Shown piece after piece: positions 31,101 through 42,365 of a DNA stretch of 48,724 bases. Below the pieces are notes generated by a model. It was given only the letters and a program-made list of their open reading frames with translations, was not told the origin of the DNA and did no database searches. How positions within the stretch are numbered: the stretch's first letter is position 1; the number at the start of each line of letters is the position of its first letter. This DNA comes from Sulfurovum sp. GTDB lineage: Bacteria; Campylobacterota; Campylobacteria; Campylobacterales; Sulfurovaceae. Both the position numbers and the translations under genes were made by a program. The DNA is taken from NCBI GenBank assembly GCA_030949325.1, contig JAUZSQ010000103.1:1-48724 (forward strand), given 5' to 3'.

Positions 31101-34100
31101 ACTGCCACTTACATTTTTATCTGTAAAGATATATCCTGTAGGCAAGGTCGTCTCATCAAAGACGACATAATAACTTTCTGGTCTCAATTCATCAAAGTGA
31201 TAATATCCATTGCTATCTGTTATATTTGTATCTACGAGACTATCATTTACATCATAATAAAGTCTTACCGTCACACCTGAAACATTCCCTTCTCCAACAT
31301 CTTGAATCCCATTGGCATTGTCATCATACCATACTCTATTTCCTAATGAAGCTGGACGGTAAAACCCTGCATCAAGTGACCCATTGTCTTCGCCTGAAAA
31401 CATTGTGGGTGTCTCTTGGATAGTAGTATTTAGTGCTACTATATCTGAATCCAAAGTATCATCAAGTCCTGCGTCTGTGGTCGTTATTAAATAAGCTTTT
31501 CCGACACTTGGAAGATTACTAAACTGCACACTATAAGTATGGTTTGGTTTTAAATCATAACTTGCATTAAAATCATAAAAACCATTACCATCTGTTGAAT
31601 CTGTAATCGCTGTTACCGTACCATCTATGACCAAAGTTACAAGTACATTTTCTATACCTAGTTCTCCACTATCTTGAATACCATCGGCATTGGTATCTTC
31701 CCATACATAGTTTCCTATGGTTACTGGCTCATATACTCCTGCGTCAAAGCTAAGGTTTATATCGCTAGATACCACACTAGAGGTAACCCCTGAAGCAAAA
31801 CCTGTGCTATTAACATCTGAATCAACCGAATCATCACTACCTTCGTCTTGTTTTGTAAATAAGAATCCACTAGGTAGGCTAAACTTCACACTATAAGTAT
31901 GTCCTGGTGCTAATGTCTCAAATAGGTATTCTCCATTAGCATCGGTAGTTTCGGTAGTAAGTGTTGTCCCACCTGAGCCATCTTGAAGCACACTATCTAT
32001 TATCAATGTGACTGTTACACCTGATTTATTCTCTTCTCCATTGTCTTGGATACCATTATAGTCTCTATCTATCCATACTCTGTCTCCCACTTGAATAGCG
32101 ATATAAAACCCTGCATCGACACTTAAATTATCTTCTCCTGAACTTAAAATATAATCTATTGTTTCTCCAGTTGTTGTACCTACACCATCTGAATCTGAAT
32201 CGTTATTGTCATTGCCTTGATTTTGTAAGCTTAGTACATAACCTATAGGTGCTGTAAACTTCACATAATAGCTATCAGGTCGTAGATTATCAAATAAATA
32301 TTTACCCGAAGCATCGGTCAGAAGTGTTCCTAGTGTACCAAATACTGTAGCATCCAAGTCGGATATCACTTGAGAATCATCACTACTTCTCCATAGCGTT
32401 ACTTCTGTATTAGGAAGAGGAGTCTCTCCCACTTCTGATACCCCATCACCATTGATATCTATCCATGTATAATCACCAATACTTACAGGAATATAAATAC
32501 CTGCGTCAGTCGTATTATCATCTTGGTTTGAGATGAGTGTCACGGTATCAGAACGACCAGTGGATAGATTGACATCGGAGTCTGTACTATTGTCGCTTCC
32601 TGCATCTTTTTGGGTAAAGACATATTCAGCAGAAGGTAACTGAGTCTTATCTACAATCACATAATACGCATTGGGTCTTAATCCATCAAAATGATAATAT
32701 CCATTACTATCTGTTACATTGGTAGCTACTAGACTATTATCACTATTAAGATACAGTTTTACCGTGACACCTGATACATTGTCTTCTGCATTATCTTGAA
32801 TACCATTACCATTGTCATCATACCAAATACGGTTACCCATAGAAGCTGGACGGTAAAACCCTGCATCGAGACTAAGGTTTTGTTCGCCTGATAGCATGAT
32901 TCCTGTGCCTTGAATAGTCGTATCTAGTGCTATAATATCTGAATCTAAATTATCATCTCCTCCTGCATCATTGCTCGTCACTAGGTAGGGTCGCGTAGAT
33001 GCAGGTAAATTGGAAAATTGTACACTATAAGTACTATTTGGTTTGAGGTCAAAAGAGGCATCAAAGAAATACAATCCATCTGAATCGGTAGTAACGGTAG
33101 TCGCTGTGAGTGTGCCATCTACCACCAAGGTAACAGTCACATTTTCAATACCATCTTCTCCTGCTTCTTGAATACCATCAGCATCTAAATCTTCCCATAC
33201 ATAGTCTCCTATGGTTACAGGTCTATAGACTCCTGCATCAAAGCTAAGATTGCTCTCAGATGAAAAAGTAATCGGTGTTTGGGTAGAGACTGCACCTGAG
33301 GCATTCGTATCTGAATCATTTTCATCTGTAGCACCTGCTACATCTTGTAGTGTAAAGTTGTACCCTAATAAGGGTGTAAACTGTACAGAATATCTAGGTC
33401 CTGGGGGCAAATCTGTAAAGAGATAGCCATTGGCATCCGTCACAACGGTTATCCCTGTCGGTACACCATCACGGAGTAACTCTACGGTCATACCTGAGAT
33501 ATTACCTTCTCCATTGTCTTGGATACCATTATAATTATCATCTTCCCACACACGGTTACCGATAGTCAGAGGAATATAAAACCCTGCATCTACACTACGG
33601 TTATCATCGCCAGAATTGAGCGTATAGTCTCCTGTATTTCCTATAGCTGTGCCTGTACCATTAGCATCAGAATCATTATTATCTGTCCCTTGATTTGCTT
33701 GTGTAATCACATATTCTGTGCCACTTGGTGCGGTAAATCGTACACAATAAATATCAGGTTTGAGATTATCAAAAAGATAAAATCCACTGGCATCTGTAGT
33801 CACTGTATTAGAAAAAGAGGCACTACTATTTTGGTCAGCTGTCACGAGACTACTACAGCCACTGTCCATAAGTTCTACAGTCACATTAGGTAAAACCGAT
33901 TCAATAGCATCTTGTATCCCATCACCATTGGCATCATGCCATGCAAAGTCTCCGATACTCACAGGCTCGTAAATCCCTGCATCCAAGTGTAAATAGGTAA
34001 AATATTCTCCTATAATAGTACTGGCATTTATTTCTTGACTTTCAGATATACCTGTCGTACGGTTCGCATCGGAGTCTAGGGTATTGTCATTTCCAACATT

Positions 34101-37100
34101 AAGTGTGCTGAAAACAGGAGTTAAAGAAGGTAGTGTATTTTTATCAAACTTAACATAATAGGTATTAGGGATAAGATTATTAAAGATATAGTTACCAAAA
34201 GCGTCAGTAAGTATCACTCCTCCTACACCAAAAGAAGTACCATCAAACTCAGTGAATACTTGTGTATCATTAGCATCATACCAAAGGGTAACTGCTACAT
34301 TGGAGACATTGAGTTCTCCTATATCCTGAATACCATTGCCATTGTCATCAATCCATACTCTATCACCCACACCTACAAGCATATAAAGCCCTGCGTCTAT
34401 GGTCATATTATTATCCCCATAATTGACGCTAAAGTATTCTGTCGTACCTGAGCTATTAATATCTGAATCCAATTCATCATCTGCAAAATTATTTTGAGGA
34501 GAGACATGTAGCTTTCCTGTCATATCTACACCATTGACATTTGTTAGGTTAAATTCTACACGATAATCAGCTGAAACATTGATATCAAAACTATATAAAC
34601 CATCACTGTCCGTACTTGTCGTCTGAAGGAGAATATCATTGATATCAAAGAGATAAACTTCTACCCCTTCAATCCCTGATTCGACTGTGTCAGGAACGTC
34701 TTGTCTTCCATCGGCATTAATATCTAGCCATACTCTATCGCCAATTTTAGCAGGTTTATATACGACGATGGTACTATTGGATTCATTGTTACTCTCATTT
34801 CTATCAGGTCCTGTCGTGGTGACTATGGCTATATTACTCACTGTGGTTTGATTCACATCCGTATCTGTGCCAGGATAGGCAGTAAAGCGTACAGGAACAG
34901 TGATAGTGACTTCATAGATAACAGCAGGATCAGGATCTCCATAGGTACTATGCAGTGTACCATCAAGAGAATCCACATTACAGGTAAAACTAGTATCTCC
35001 AGCAACACCGATACAGAAACCTTGATTAGGACTCAAAGTAAGTGGTCCTGTAAGTTCCATATTCGCAGGGAGAGTATCACTAATATTAGTGCTAGGGCTA
35101 TACCCTGGTCCATTGTTCGTTACTACTAAAGTATAGGTAAATTCTTCTCCTACCTCTACAGCCGTACTTGAAGCTGTTTTAACAATTTGAGGGTCGGTAC
35201 GTACACGTACGGTGGTTCTCTCATCTTCAACATTATTCCCATATAAGGTTTCATTTTCATCCGAAGTGACATTAATCTCATCCAAATAGACATCACCAGA
35301 GACAAAATTTGGAGCATTTTCTATATGAAAAACAAGATACCTTACATAAGAATCACCTGCTGCCAATTGAGAAAGGTTACAATCAATAGTCGGAGCAGTA
35401 TCACTTGGGGTAAAATTACCATCTACACTAATAGCACAACGGGCAGGATCATTGACCGTATCTATCACACCCAATGAGCTACTTGTATCCCCTAAAAAAG
35501 TAAGGTTTTGCTCAACATCAGGAGAAACATTAATCACTCTATCTATAAAGCGAAGGTTCGTTGCCAAAGAAGGACCATGATTTTGTATTTCTATTTTATA
35601 CACTAATTTATTAGCAGGAAGGTTAAAGGGGTCAAAAGAAACTGGTTCATGGAAATCTTCTGATTCAGATTTTTCTATAGCGAGGTCAAGTTCTCCATAA
35701 GTGACTTTTAAATTGATAGTTTTACTATTGTTACTTACATTAGATTCTACTGTAGAAGTACTGACAGTAGCTGTATTATTAATATCCCATATAAGAGGTC
35801 TAGGCACTTGTTCATCAGGACGTATTATCAAAGAGATAGATTCTGTCCTACCTGAAGCAATATCTCCCATATCACAATTAAGTGTTCTGTTAGGTGTATC
35901 ATAGGTACAAGTCCCTACCGTCGGACTGGCAGAGATAAAGGTAAACACTTCTCCTGTAAAAACATCTGAGAGGTTAATATCTTTAGCGATAGATGGACCA
36001 TTGTTACGTATTTGAATGACATAAGTAGCTTCTGTACCTGCTAGTACAGGATTGGGCGTAACCGTTTTACTTACGAGTTCTATATCTGCGATAGGGTCAA
36101 CTTGTACAAAAACAGAATCTTCATTATTTGTCCTATTGGTATCACCCGTAAGTAAAGAATATGCGGATGCAGTATTACTCAAATTTCCATCTGCCATAGG
36201 ACGTGCTACGCCAATAGTTACAATCACTTCATCACTTACATTCATATCACCTAAATCACAGACAACTAAATCGTTGCTAATAGTACAGATAACCCCTGCT
36301 TTATCTGTACTTGCTGTAAGTGTAGTAGCAGGTCTGCCATTGAGTGCTGAGACATATTGGGGTATATTATCTCGAAATTCTACAGATTCTCCTACATCAA
36401 CACCAATATTTTTGACATTAATATTATAGGAAAAATTATTTTCTGATGTCTCTATATAGCTATCATTTGTCGTCTTTATAACCTGAATATCCGTTGTATT
36501 TGTCCCATTGTCCTCCCCCTGTAGCCGTGATATTTCCATCTTGACAATTATTATCTGTATTGGTATCACTAGCCAATGGTTCTATACTAGTTACACCTCC
36601 AACAGCAGAGCCTCCTGTACAAGCCCTATTCACGATATCACCCTTAGTCTCAATCAAAGTTGAAATAGTTAAGGTAGGTGCTGTAGCACCATTTAGCAAT
36701 ATTAAACTATAGTCACAGGTGACGACACCACCTGTAATACTAGCATCATGCGTACAATTCCAATCTGTACCCGTGTAACTCAGATAACTTTCTCCAGTAG
36801 ATAAATCATCAATCACTTGTACAGGACTAGCATCTCTAGGACCTACATTATTTACTATAATTGTAGAAATAACTGTTTCTCCTATCGCTACGAGTTCAGG
36901 AGATTTACTTTTAGTCAAAGACAAATCTGCTTCGTCAGGACTTAAAATATAACTCACCGTATCCGTATCATTACTAGGTATAGGGTCATCTGTACTGGTC
37001 AAGACAGTCGCAGTATTTTCATGGGTTTCCACGCTTACTACATTCGGTGCTTCAGCGATAATGTTAATCGTTTCACTCACCCCAGCACCCATAGGAGATG

Positions 37101-38196
37101 CTGTTCTATCACAGGTAATAGTAGGGTTTGCACTAACATTACAATCCCATCCAGTCCCACTGGCTCTAATATTTGTATATCCAGCAACTAGGGTATCGCT
37201 AATAGTAATATTTTCGGCATCCATGAAACCTGCATTAGTGACCACTAAAGAAAAACTCACATCTTGACCAGCAATCGCAGGAGAAGTATCTACTGTTTTA
37301 TCCAGTGTCATATCTGTTCCAGCTGTAATATTTAATTCGTCCGTATCTGTATTGTCATTAGGGTTAACTTCTAAGGTATCAGAAATAACTGTAGCAGCAT
37401 TAATAACTGTACCTACTACCGTTGATTCTACTCTTACCCGAAACGAAAAAGTACTTGTAGCATTGACATCAATGTCTGGACCCACACAACTCACATCTTG
37501 TCCTAGTGCCGTACATATCCAACTGCTATCATCGTCTGAGGCAGGACTAGCATCATCTGCTAAAAATACCAATCCTACAGGAAGCGTATCTGTCATACTC
37601 GTATTGAGTGCTTTATGGGGTCCAGCATTTCCTAAATCAAAGGTATAGGTGGCGATGCCACTAGAAATAACAGGAGTAGGATTGCTTGTCTTAGTAAGGT
37701 TTAAATCTGCACCTTTGACAATCGTAGTTTTAACAATCTCCAAATTGTTGGCATCATTGACTTCTACATCACTTGTCACCGTAGCCGTAGAAGTATAGAC
37801 CGTAGCAGTCTCAATATAAGGTGCACGCAAGGTAATATTAATATCATAATTACCACTAGCAGGGAAGGTAGCACCTGTACATTCTACCCTATCAGTCACT
37901 GCCCCCGTACTAGGCGTTGCACCATTATAAACACAAGTAATATCAGGATTATTGACTGAAAAAAAAGAAAATCCTATAGGCACCGTCACGTTAAGTTCTA
38001 CATTTATAGCTTCTACAGGGACATTGTTTTGAAGTTCAACGATATAGTCTATCAATCCTCCAGAAGGTGCAGGGTCACGGCTATCGGTAAAGCTAGCAGG
38101 TTGCATATCAGCTGCATAAAGTGTAGCTGCTAGGGGCTAGGATAAAGAATACCTGATGAAGAAAGTCAATAAAAGTTTAGAATAAGTAATGTGCAT
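22082..38196 (-). CDS. giant secreted repeat protein (DUF11 / SdrD B-like / cadherin-like modules, IPTL-like tail)
   Basis: About 5,370 residues, read through an extra C in C5 at 36515-36519, an extra C in C6 at 22776-22781 and two small breaks in the signal peptide near 38133-38155. I place the start at ATG 38196; the repaired N-terminus has a long hydrophobic run ending TLYAA before DMQPASF. Order: eight DUF11-like modules (to about 34,760), 25 SdrD B-like modules (to about 25,780), each opening with a GDRVWxDxNxDGIQD-type motif and rich in Asp suited to calcium, then two SKTQTGG and three EKSTNGIDAD modules of the DUF7507 kind, two more SdrD-like modules, a DUF11-like module, a Thr-Pro linker, two cadherin-like modules with TQPSHGTVTLDD, and a tail LGQWSMLILMLLTGMIGLYY then RREEGL. 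It is probably a surface filament or adhesin. Its 3' end overlaps the convergent molybdopterin gene by 28 bp. Confidence 0.8.
26122..29226 (-). repeat. nine near-identical 345-bp tandem repeats inside the giant gene
   Basis: Nine units of exactly 345 bp (115 codons), each one SdrD B-like module running from YTDASIGNRIWLD to SGENDVTWDMG. Units differ at only a few positions, for example SNGEYLF, NNGSYLF or SNGAYLF, STILIS or STTLIS, and one DGFQDG for DGIQDG. The high DNA identity and exact periodicity imply recent expansion and easy gain or loss of units. Short-read assemblies would probably collapse it. Confidence 0.9.
29230..30306 (-). repeat. three-module duplication, copy 1
   Basis: About 1.08 kb encoding three SdrD B-like modules (VGDRIWHDTNANG, LGNRVWYDDNANG, IGNYVWEDSNADG). 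It recurs at a 1440-bp offset at 30670-31746 with few differences, so a block of modules was duplicated as a unit, with one different module left between the copies. Confidence 0.75.
30670..31746 (-). repeat. three-module duplication, copy 2
   Basis: Partner of 29230-30306 at an offset of 1440 bp. Small differences include NDSLVD for NNSLVD, IDGN/EDTN near the module starts and a diverged patch at SAIDQLTWDMG versus SNTDQLTWDMG. Confidence 0.75.
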
Positions 38197-38283
38197 TTGT
38201 ATACAACTCCAACAGTATAAAATATTAAATATATTATAGCCTAAGAGATGTCAAAAATATGATTTATACTTTATACTTTATAC

Positions 38284-38996
38284 TTAACGAGCCAACACTT
38301 GCAAAGTATATCCCATCTTACTATGCGAAAGAATCTCTAACTCGGGGACAATTTTACGCAAAGAATAGACTAATGTACGCAATCCTGACGCAGAGATTCT
38401 GTCTAAGTCCCAAATAGTATCTACTAAAATTTCATAACTCACCGTATGATTGAGATTATCAATGAGGAGTGCTAGTAATTTACTTTGCTTGTGATTGAGT
38501 TTGATTAAGACACCATCTTTGTAAAGTTCACAAAGTTCTGTCGAATAGGTATAGACTCTCATCCAAAATAATATCTCGTTCCTTCTTGTCTTCTTCGGTA
38601 TAGAAAATAGAAGAATGGGTCAAATAGCGTTTGTAAGCTATTTTCATCGTCACATTAATGGCTCTAGGTGAAAAAGGTTTGGAGACAAAACCATAAGGAG
38701 CTAACTCTAAAAGCTCTTCTACTGTCTCATCATCATTGTGTGAGGTAATAAATACGATAGGAATACTGCGTTCTTTTAAAATATGTCGTGCCAGTTGTAT
38801 GCCATCCATAGAACCTTTGATATCAATGTCCAAAAGAAGCATATCGCACTCAATAGATTTCAAAGCTACAATCGTATCTAAGGCATTGTCAAAACATCCC
38901 GAGACTTCTACCCCAAGGTCACTACAAATAGTTTGTAAGGTACGCTGAGTAATCAGCTCATCTTCCAACAATCACAATATTTTGAGGTAAAACCAT
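38284..38996 (-). CDS. OmpR/PhoB-type response regulator
   Basis: About 236 residues after two single-base repairs: one extra base near 38965-38975 restoring NIVIVEDELITQRT at the N-terminus, and one near 38530-38560 at the linker. The receiver domain has the acidic pair in VEDE, the phospho-acceptor Asp in LLLDIDIKG, the Thr/Ser in VFITSHNDD and the Lys in FVSKPFSP. The output domain is a winged helix (KLNHKQSKLLALLIDN, ISASGLRTLVYSLRKIVPEL, MGYTLQ). It binds promoters when phosphorylated. ATG 38996 is 3 bp from the mfd stop, with its ribosome site inside mfd, so it is co-transcribed with mfd. No histidine kinase is in the window. The giant repeat gene begins 88 bp downstream on the same strand and is an obvious candidate target. 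Confidence 0.85.
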
Positions 38997-38999
38997 CTT

Positions 39000-41977
39000 T
39001 CATCCCTTAGTTTTCAAAAAGTGCATCGCCGTAGCAATAATATCATCATCATCTTTACTAGAAGCTTTGAGTGTTATACGCGATTTTTGTGTATCTCTAA
39101 ACTCTATAAAGACATTTTCACCATAAGAAGATATTTTGGAGATAGCCTTTTGCCTTGCCAAAACCTTCATCACGATGACATCAATGAATTGTCTTGTAAT
39201 TATATCTAATTTCCCAAATCTATCGGCTATTTCGCTCTCAATTGCATAGACTTCTCCTGTAGTGTCACAAAGTGATAGTCTTCTATAGAGTTCTAAGCGT
39301 AATCTATCTTCACAAATCAACTCTTCATTAAGGTAAGCATCAATGGAGAGTTTCATATCAATACTATGTGTGACTTCTTTTTCTTGCCCACTAAGTTCCT
39401 TGATAGCGTCTTCTAGCATACGCAAGTACAAAGAATATCCTATTTGCTTGATATGCCCTGACTGTGCCTCTCCAATAATATTTCCTCCCCCTCGAATCTC
39501 TAAGTCATGGAAAGCCAAAACAGCCCCTGAACCAAGGTCTGAATGTGATTCAAGTGCGAGTAAGCGGCGTTTGGCATTGGGGGTGACACGTTCTTTGTCT
39601 GTGACCATAAAATAACAATATCCCTCTTTGCTACCACGTCCTACACGCCCACGAAGCTGATGTAAATCGGCAATCCCAAAATTGTCACTGGCATCGACTA
39701 TCATGGTATTGGCATGGGGCATGTGAATACCTGATTCGACAATAGAAGTAGAGAGCAATACATCATATTCTCCTGCTTCAAAAAGCATCATCTCTTCTTC
39801 TGTCTCTTTGGCTGAAATCTTTGAATGCAATACAGCAATACGCAGTTTGGGTAACATCTCCAAAAGGACTTTTTTCTTTTCTGCTATCCCTGCAATAGAG
39901 TTAAAGACATAAAATATCTGTCCTCCTCTACGCATTTCACGAAGTATGGCTTCTTTGATGACTTTATCATCATAAGACTTCACAAAGGTTCTCACCCCTT
40001 GACGCTCTGTAGGAGGGGTAAGTATCTCAGAAAAGCTCTTCACATCAGACAGAGCAAGGTTCAATGAACGTGGAATCGGTGTAGCAGACATAGAAAGCAG
40101 ATGCACATCTATGGCTATCTCTTTGAGTGCCTCTTTTTGCTTGACCCCAAATTTATGCTCTTCATCAATAATCACAAGGGCTAGATTGTGAAACTTGGCT
40201 TTGAGCAAGGCGTGAGTCCCTACTACCACATCAACCCTGCCCTCTTCTAGGGCTTTGAGTGTAGCATTCTTCCTTTGCTAGTAGAAAATCTATCGAGCTT
40301 TCCTACTGTAATATTATGCGAGGCAAAACGTTCTTTGAGACTCTTGAAATGCTGTGCACAGAGTAAGGTTGTAGGGGCTATCATCATCGCTTGATAGCCA
40401 TTTTTCACAGCGATAAACATCCCATTCATTGCCACTTCCGTTTTGCCAAATCCTACATCGGCAGAGAGTAGTCTGTCCATCATACGACCCGAACCCATAT
40501 CACCAAGCATCTCTTCAATGGCACGGGCTTGGTCTGGGGTATGGACAAACCCCGCTTCTGACATAAAGATATCATGTTCTTCCATATTGTGTTGAAGCGT
40601 AATACCCTTTTTGAGGTGTCGCTGTGCAGAGAGGTTGATAATCTGTGAAGCGATGGCAAAAAGTTTTTCTTTGACTTTGGCTTTGAGCTTCTTGAACGAA
40701 GCTTTACCCATACGGTCAAGCACAGGTAAAACCCCTCCTTCTGCTACATATCTCCCTATGACTTCCAAGCTTGATACAGGAATCAACAAGGTATCTTCAT
40801 TTTGATAATGCATCACTACAAATTCGGATAAAGAGCCTAATATTTCTCGTTTTTCTATCCCCTTGAAGAGACCTACCCCATAGTTTTCATGTACGACATA
40901 ATCCCCTACTTTGAGTGCGTCCAAAATAATAGACGCTTTTTTGACCTTTTGACGCTTTAGAGGTTTATTCAAAGACAAAATCAATCTATCTATACCCAAG
41001 ATATTGACAATCCCTTCTTGATATATAAATTCGATATTCTTAAAATGATTTAACTCAGAGCCCCTTACTATACTTTCATTTTTTGCCAAGATAGTAATCT
41101 TCTTGTCTCTATGGGTTTCTAAGAGTTTATTGTGTTTGACTACTTCTAAATCACGGTATTTATATCCTTCGGGTATGAGAGGCAAGGCAAAATGTTCACG
41201 CGTGACTCTAGGGCTAGTAAGTGTATAAATTTCATCTAGCCCATCCCCAATATCAGAAGCAATCACAGCAGAGAACTGTACAAAAGGACTCTCTCCTAAG
41301 CTCTCTAAATGCCACAAACCCAAAGCATCTATATCTTTGACAAAAGTATCATAACTACTCTCTTGGGTACGGAGTTTAAGGTGCTCATACGCTTGTGCAT
41401 CTAGTGCCAAAAACGCAGGAGTAATACTCAATGACTCTAGCTCTTCTTCGTGACGTTTCTGTGTCCCCTCATCATAGTGCTGTATCGTTTCTACTTCTTC
41501 ATCAAACAAAGAGATACGATAAGGGTGCGTACTTCCTATAGGATAAATATCAATAATATCCCCACGAAAAGAAACTTCTCCACGTTGGGTAGCAATATCG
41601 GTAAAATGATAACCCCAATGGTATAAAGTATCTTTGAGTTGTGAAAGCACTATCGTATCCCCAAACTCAATAAAAAGTGAATCAAAATACGCCACTTTGG
41701 GAAAAGGGAGAAACAAGGTACGCATAGGCGTAATCAGTACTTTTTTACCCTCACTTTTATGATACCCTGCCAATGACAACAAAAGTGCTTGAACTTCTTC
41801 TCTATACGGACGCAAATCTTCCCCCACATCCACACGAATATCAGGTAATACAAAAGTATCATAACCCAATAACACGGCAACATCTCGTATTTGTATGGCT
41901 TCTTTATCGTGGTTACAGATAAGTAATTTATCACTTTTTAATGCTTCTAGGTATTCATAGATATTACTTTGGTACAT
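39000..41977 (-). CDS. mfd: transcription-repair coupling factor Mfd
   Basis: About 992 residues with one missing base in the T3 run at 40274-40276; repairing it joins DRFSTSK to RKNATLKALEEGRVDVVVGTHALL. Mfd removes RNA polymerase stalled at DNA damage and recruits UvrA. Visible parts: UvrB-like N-terminal module with FRGDIIDIYP (about 150), the polymerase-interacting domain with VGDYVVHENYGVGLFKGIEKRE (about 365-390), Walker A in ADVGFGKTEVA, DEEHKFGV as Walker B, SATPIPRS, and motif VI QLRGRVGR. The C-terminal TRCF domain ends at 39000. Length fits the shorter Campylobacterota versions. Divergent from rpmB; the response regulator follows directly. Confidence 0.95.
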
Positions 41978-42008
41978 GGGGATTCTTTCATTAAGGATTT
42001 AAAAGGGA

Positions 42009-42014
42009 ATTATA
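42009..42014 (-). promoter_or_regulatory. probable -10 element for mfd
   Basis: TATAAT on the minus strand, about 32 bp upstream of the mfd ATG at 41977. No good -35 box is seen, as is usual for sigma-70 promoters of this lineage. Confidence 0.5.
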
Positions 42015-42068
42015 GCAAAATTTATACTTGTCTTTTAGTCCTTAAGCCAAGATTATGCTATATTTCTC

Positions 42069-42074
42069 TATAAT
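42069..42074 (+). promoter_or_regulatory. probable -10 element for rpmB
   Basis: TATAAT 48 bp upstream of the rpmB ATG at 42123, in an AT-rich divergent spacer of 145 bp that holds no gene. AAGGAATTATT just before the ATG is the ribosome site. Confidence 0.5.
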
Positions 42075-42122
42075 TTCGGAAAATATTTATCGTTTTGACG
42101 ATATACCAATGAAGGAATTATT

Positions 42123-42332
42123 ATGGCAAGAAGATGTGCAATTACAGGAAAAGGTCCACTTACAGGAAACAATGTTTCTCATGCAAACAACAAAACCAAG
42201 AGAAGACAACTTCCAAACCTCAGATCAGTAAAAATTACGCTTGAAGATGGAACGACGAAGAGAGTCAGAGTCGCGGCTTCTACACTTAGAACTATGAAGA
42301 AAAAAGCTGCTCAAACTGCTGCAGCAGAGTAA
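42123..42332 (+). CDS. rpmB: 50S ribosomal protein L28
   Basis: Intact 69-residue basic protein, full length for bacterial L28. [28 protein letters not shown] at the start is diagnostic: the first Cys and the GNNVSHA motif are typical. The C-terminal half ([20 protein letters not shown]) folds against 23S rRNA. It is followed by a potassium-channel gene, an order I recall from Helicobacter. Confidence 0.98.
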   Translation: MARRCAITGKGPLTGNNVSHANNKTKRRQLPNLRSVKITLEDGTTKRVRVAASTLRTMKKKAAQTAAAE

Positions 42333-42339
42333 GCTTTAA

Positions 42340-42365
42340 GATAAGAGACGCTATACTCTCTTATC
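42340..42365 (+). terminator. hairpin directly before the potassium-channel start
   Basis: GATAAGAG at 42340-42347 pairs with CTCTTATC at 42358-42365, the second arm touching the next ATG. No U-run follows. It could be a weak terminator/attenuator behind rpmB or a structure controlling translation of the channel gene, which has no visible ribosome site. Confidence 0.35.
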
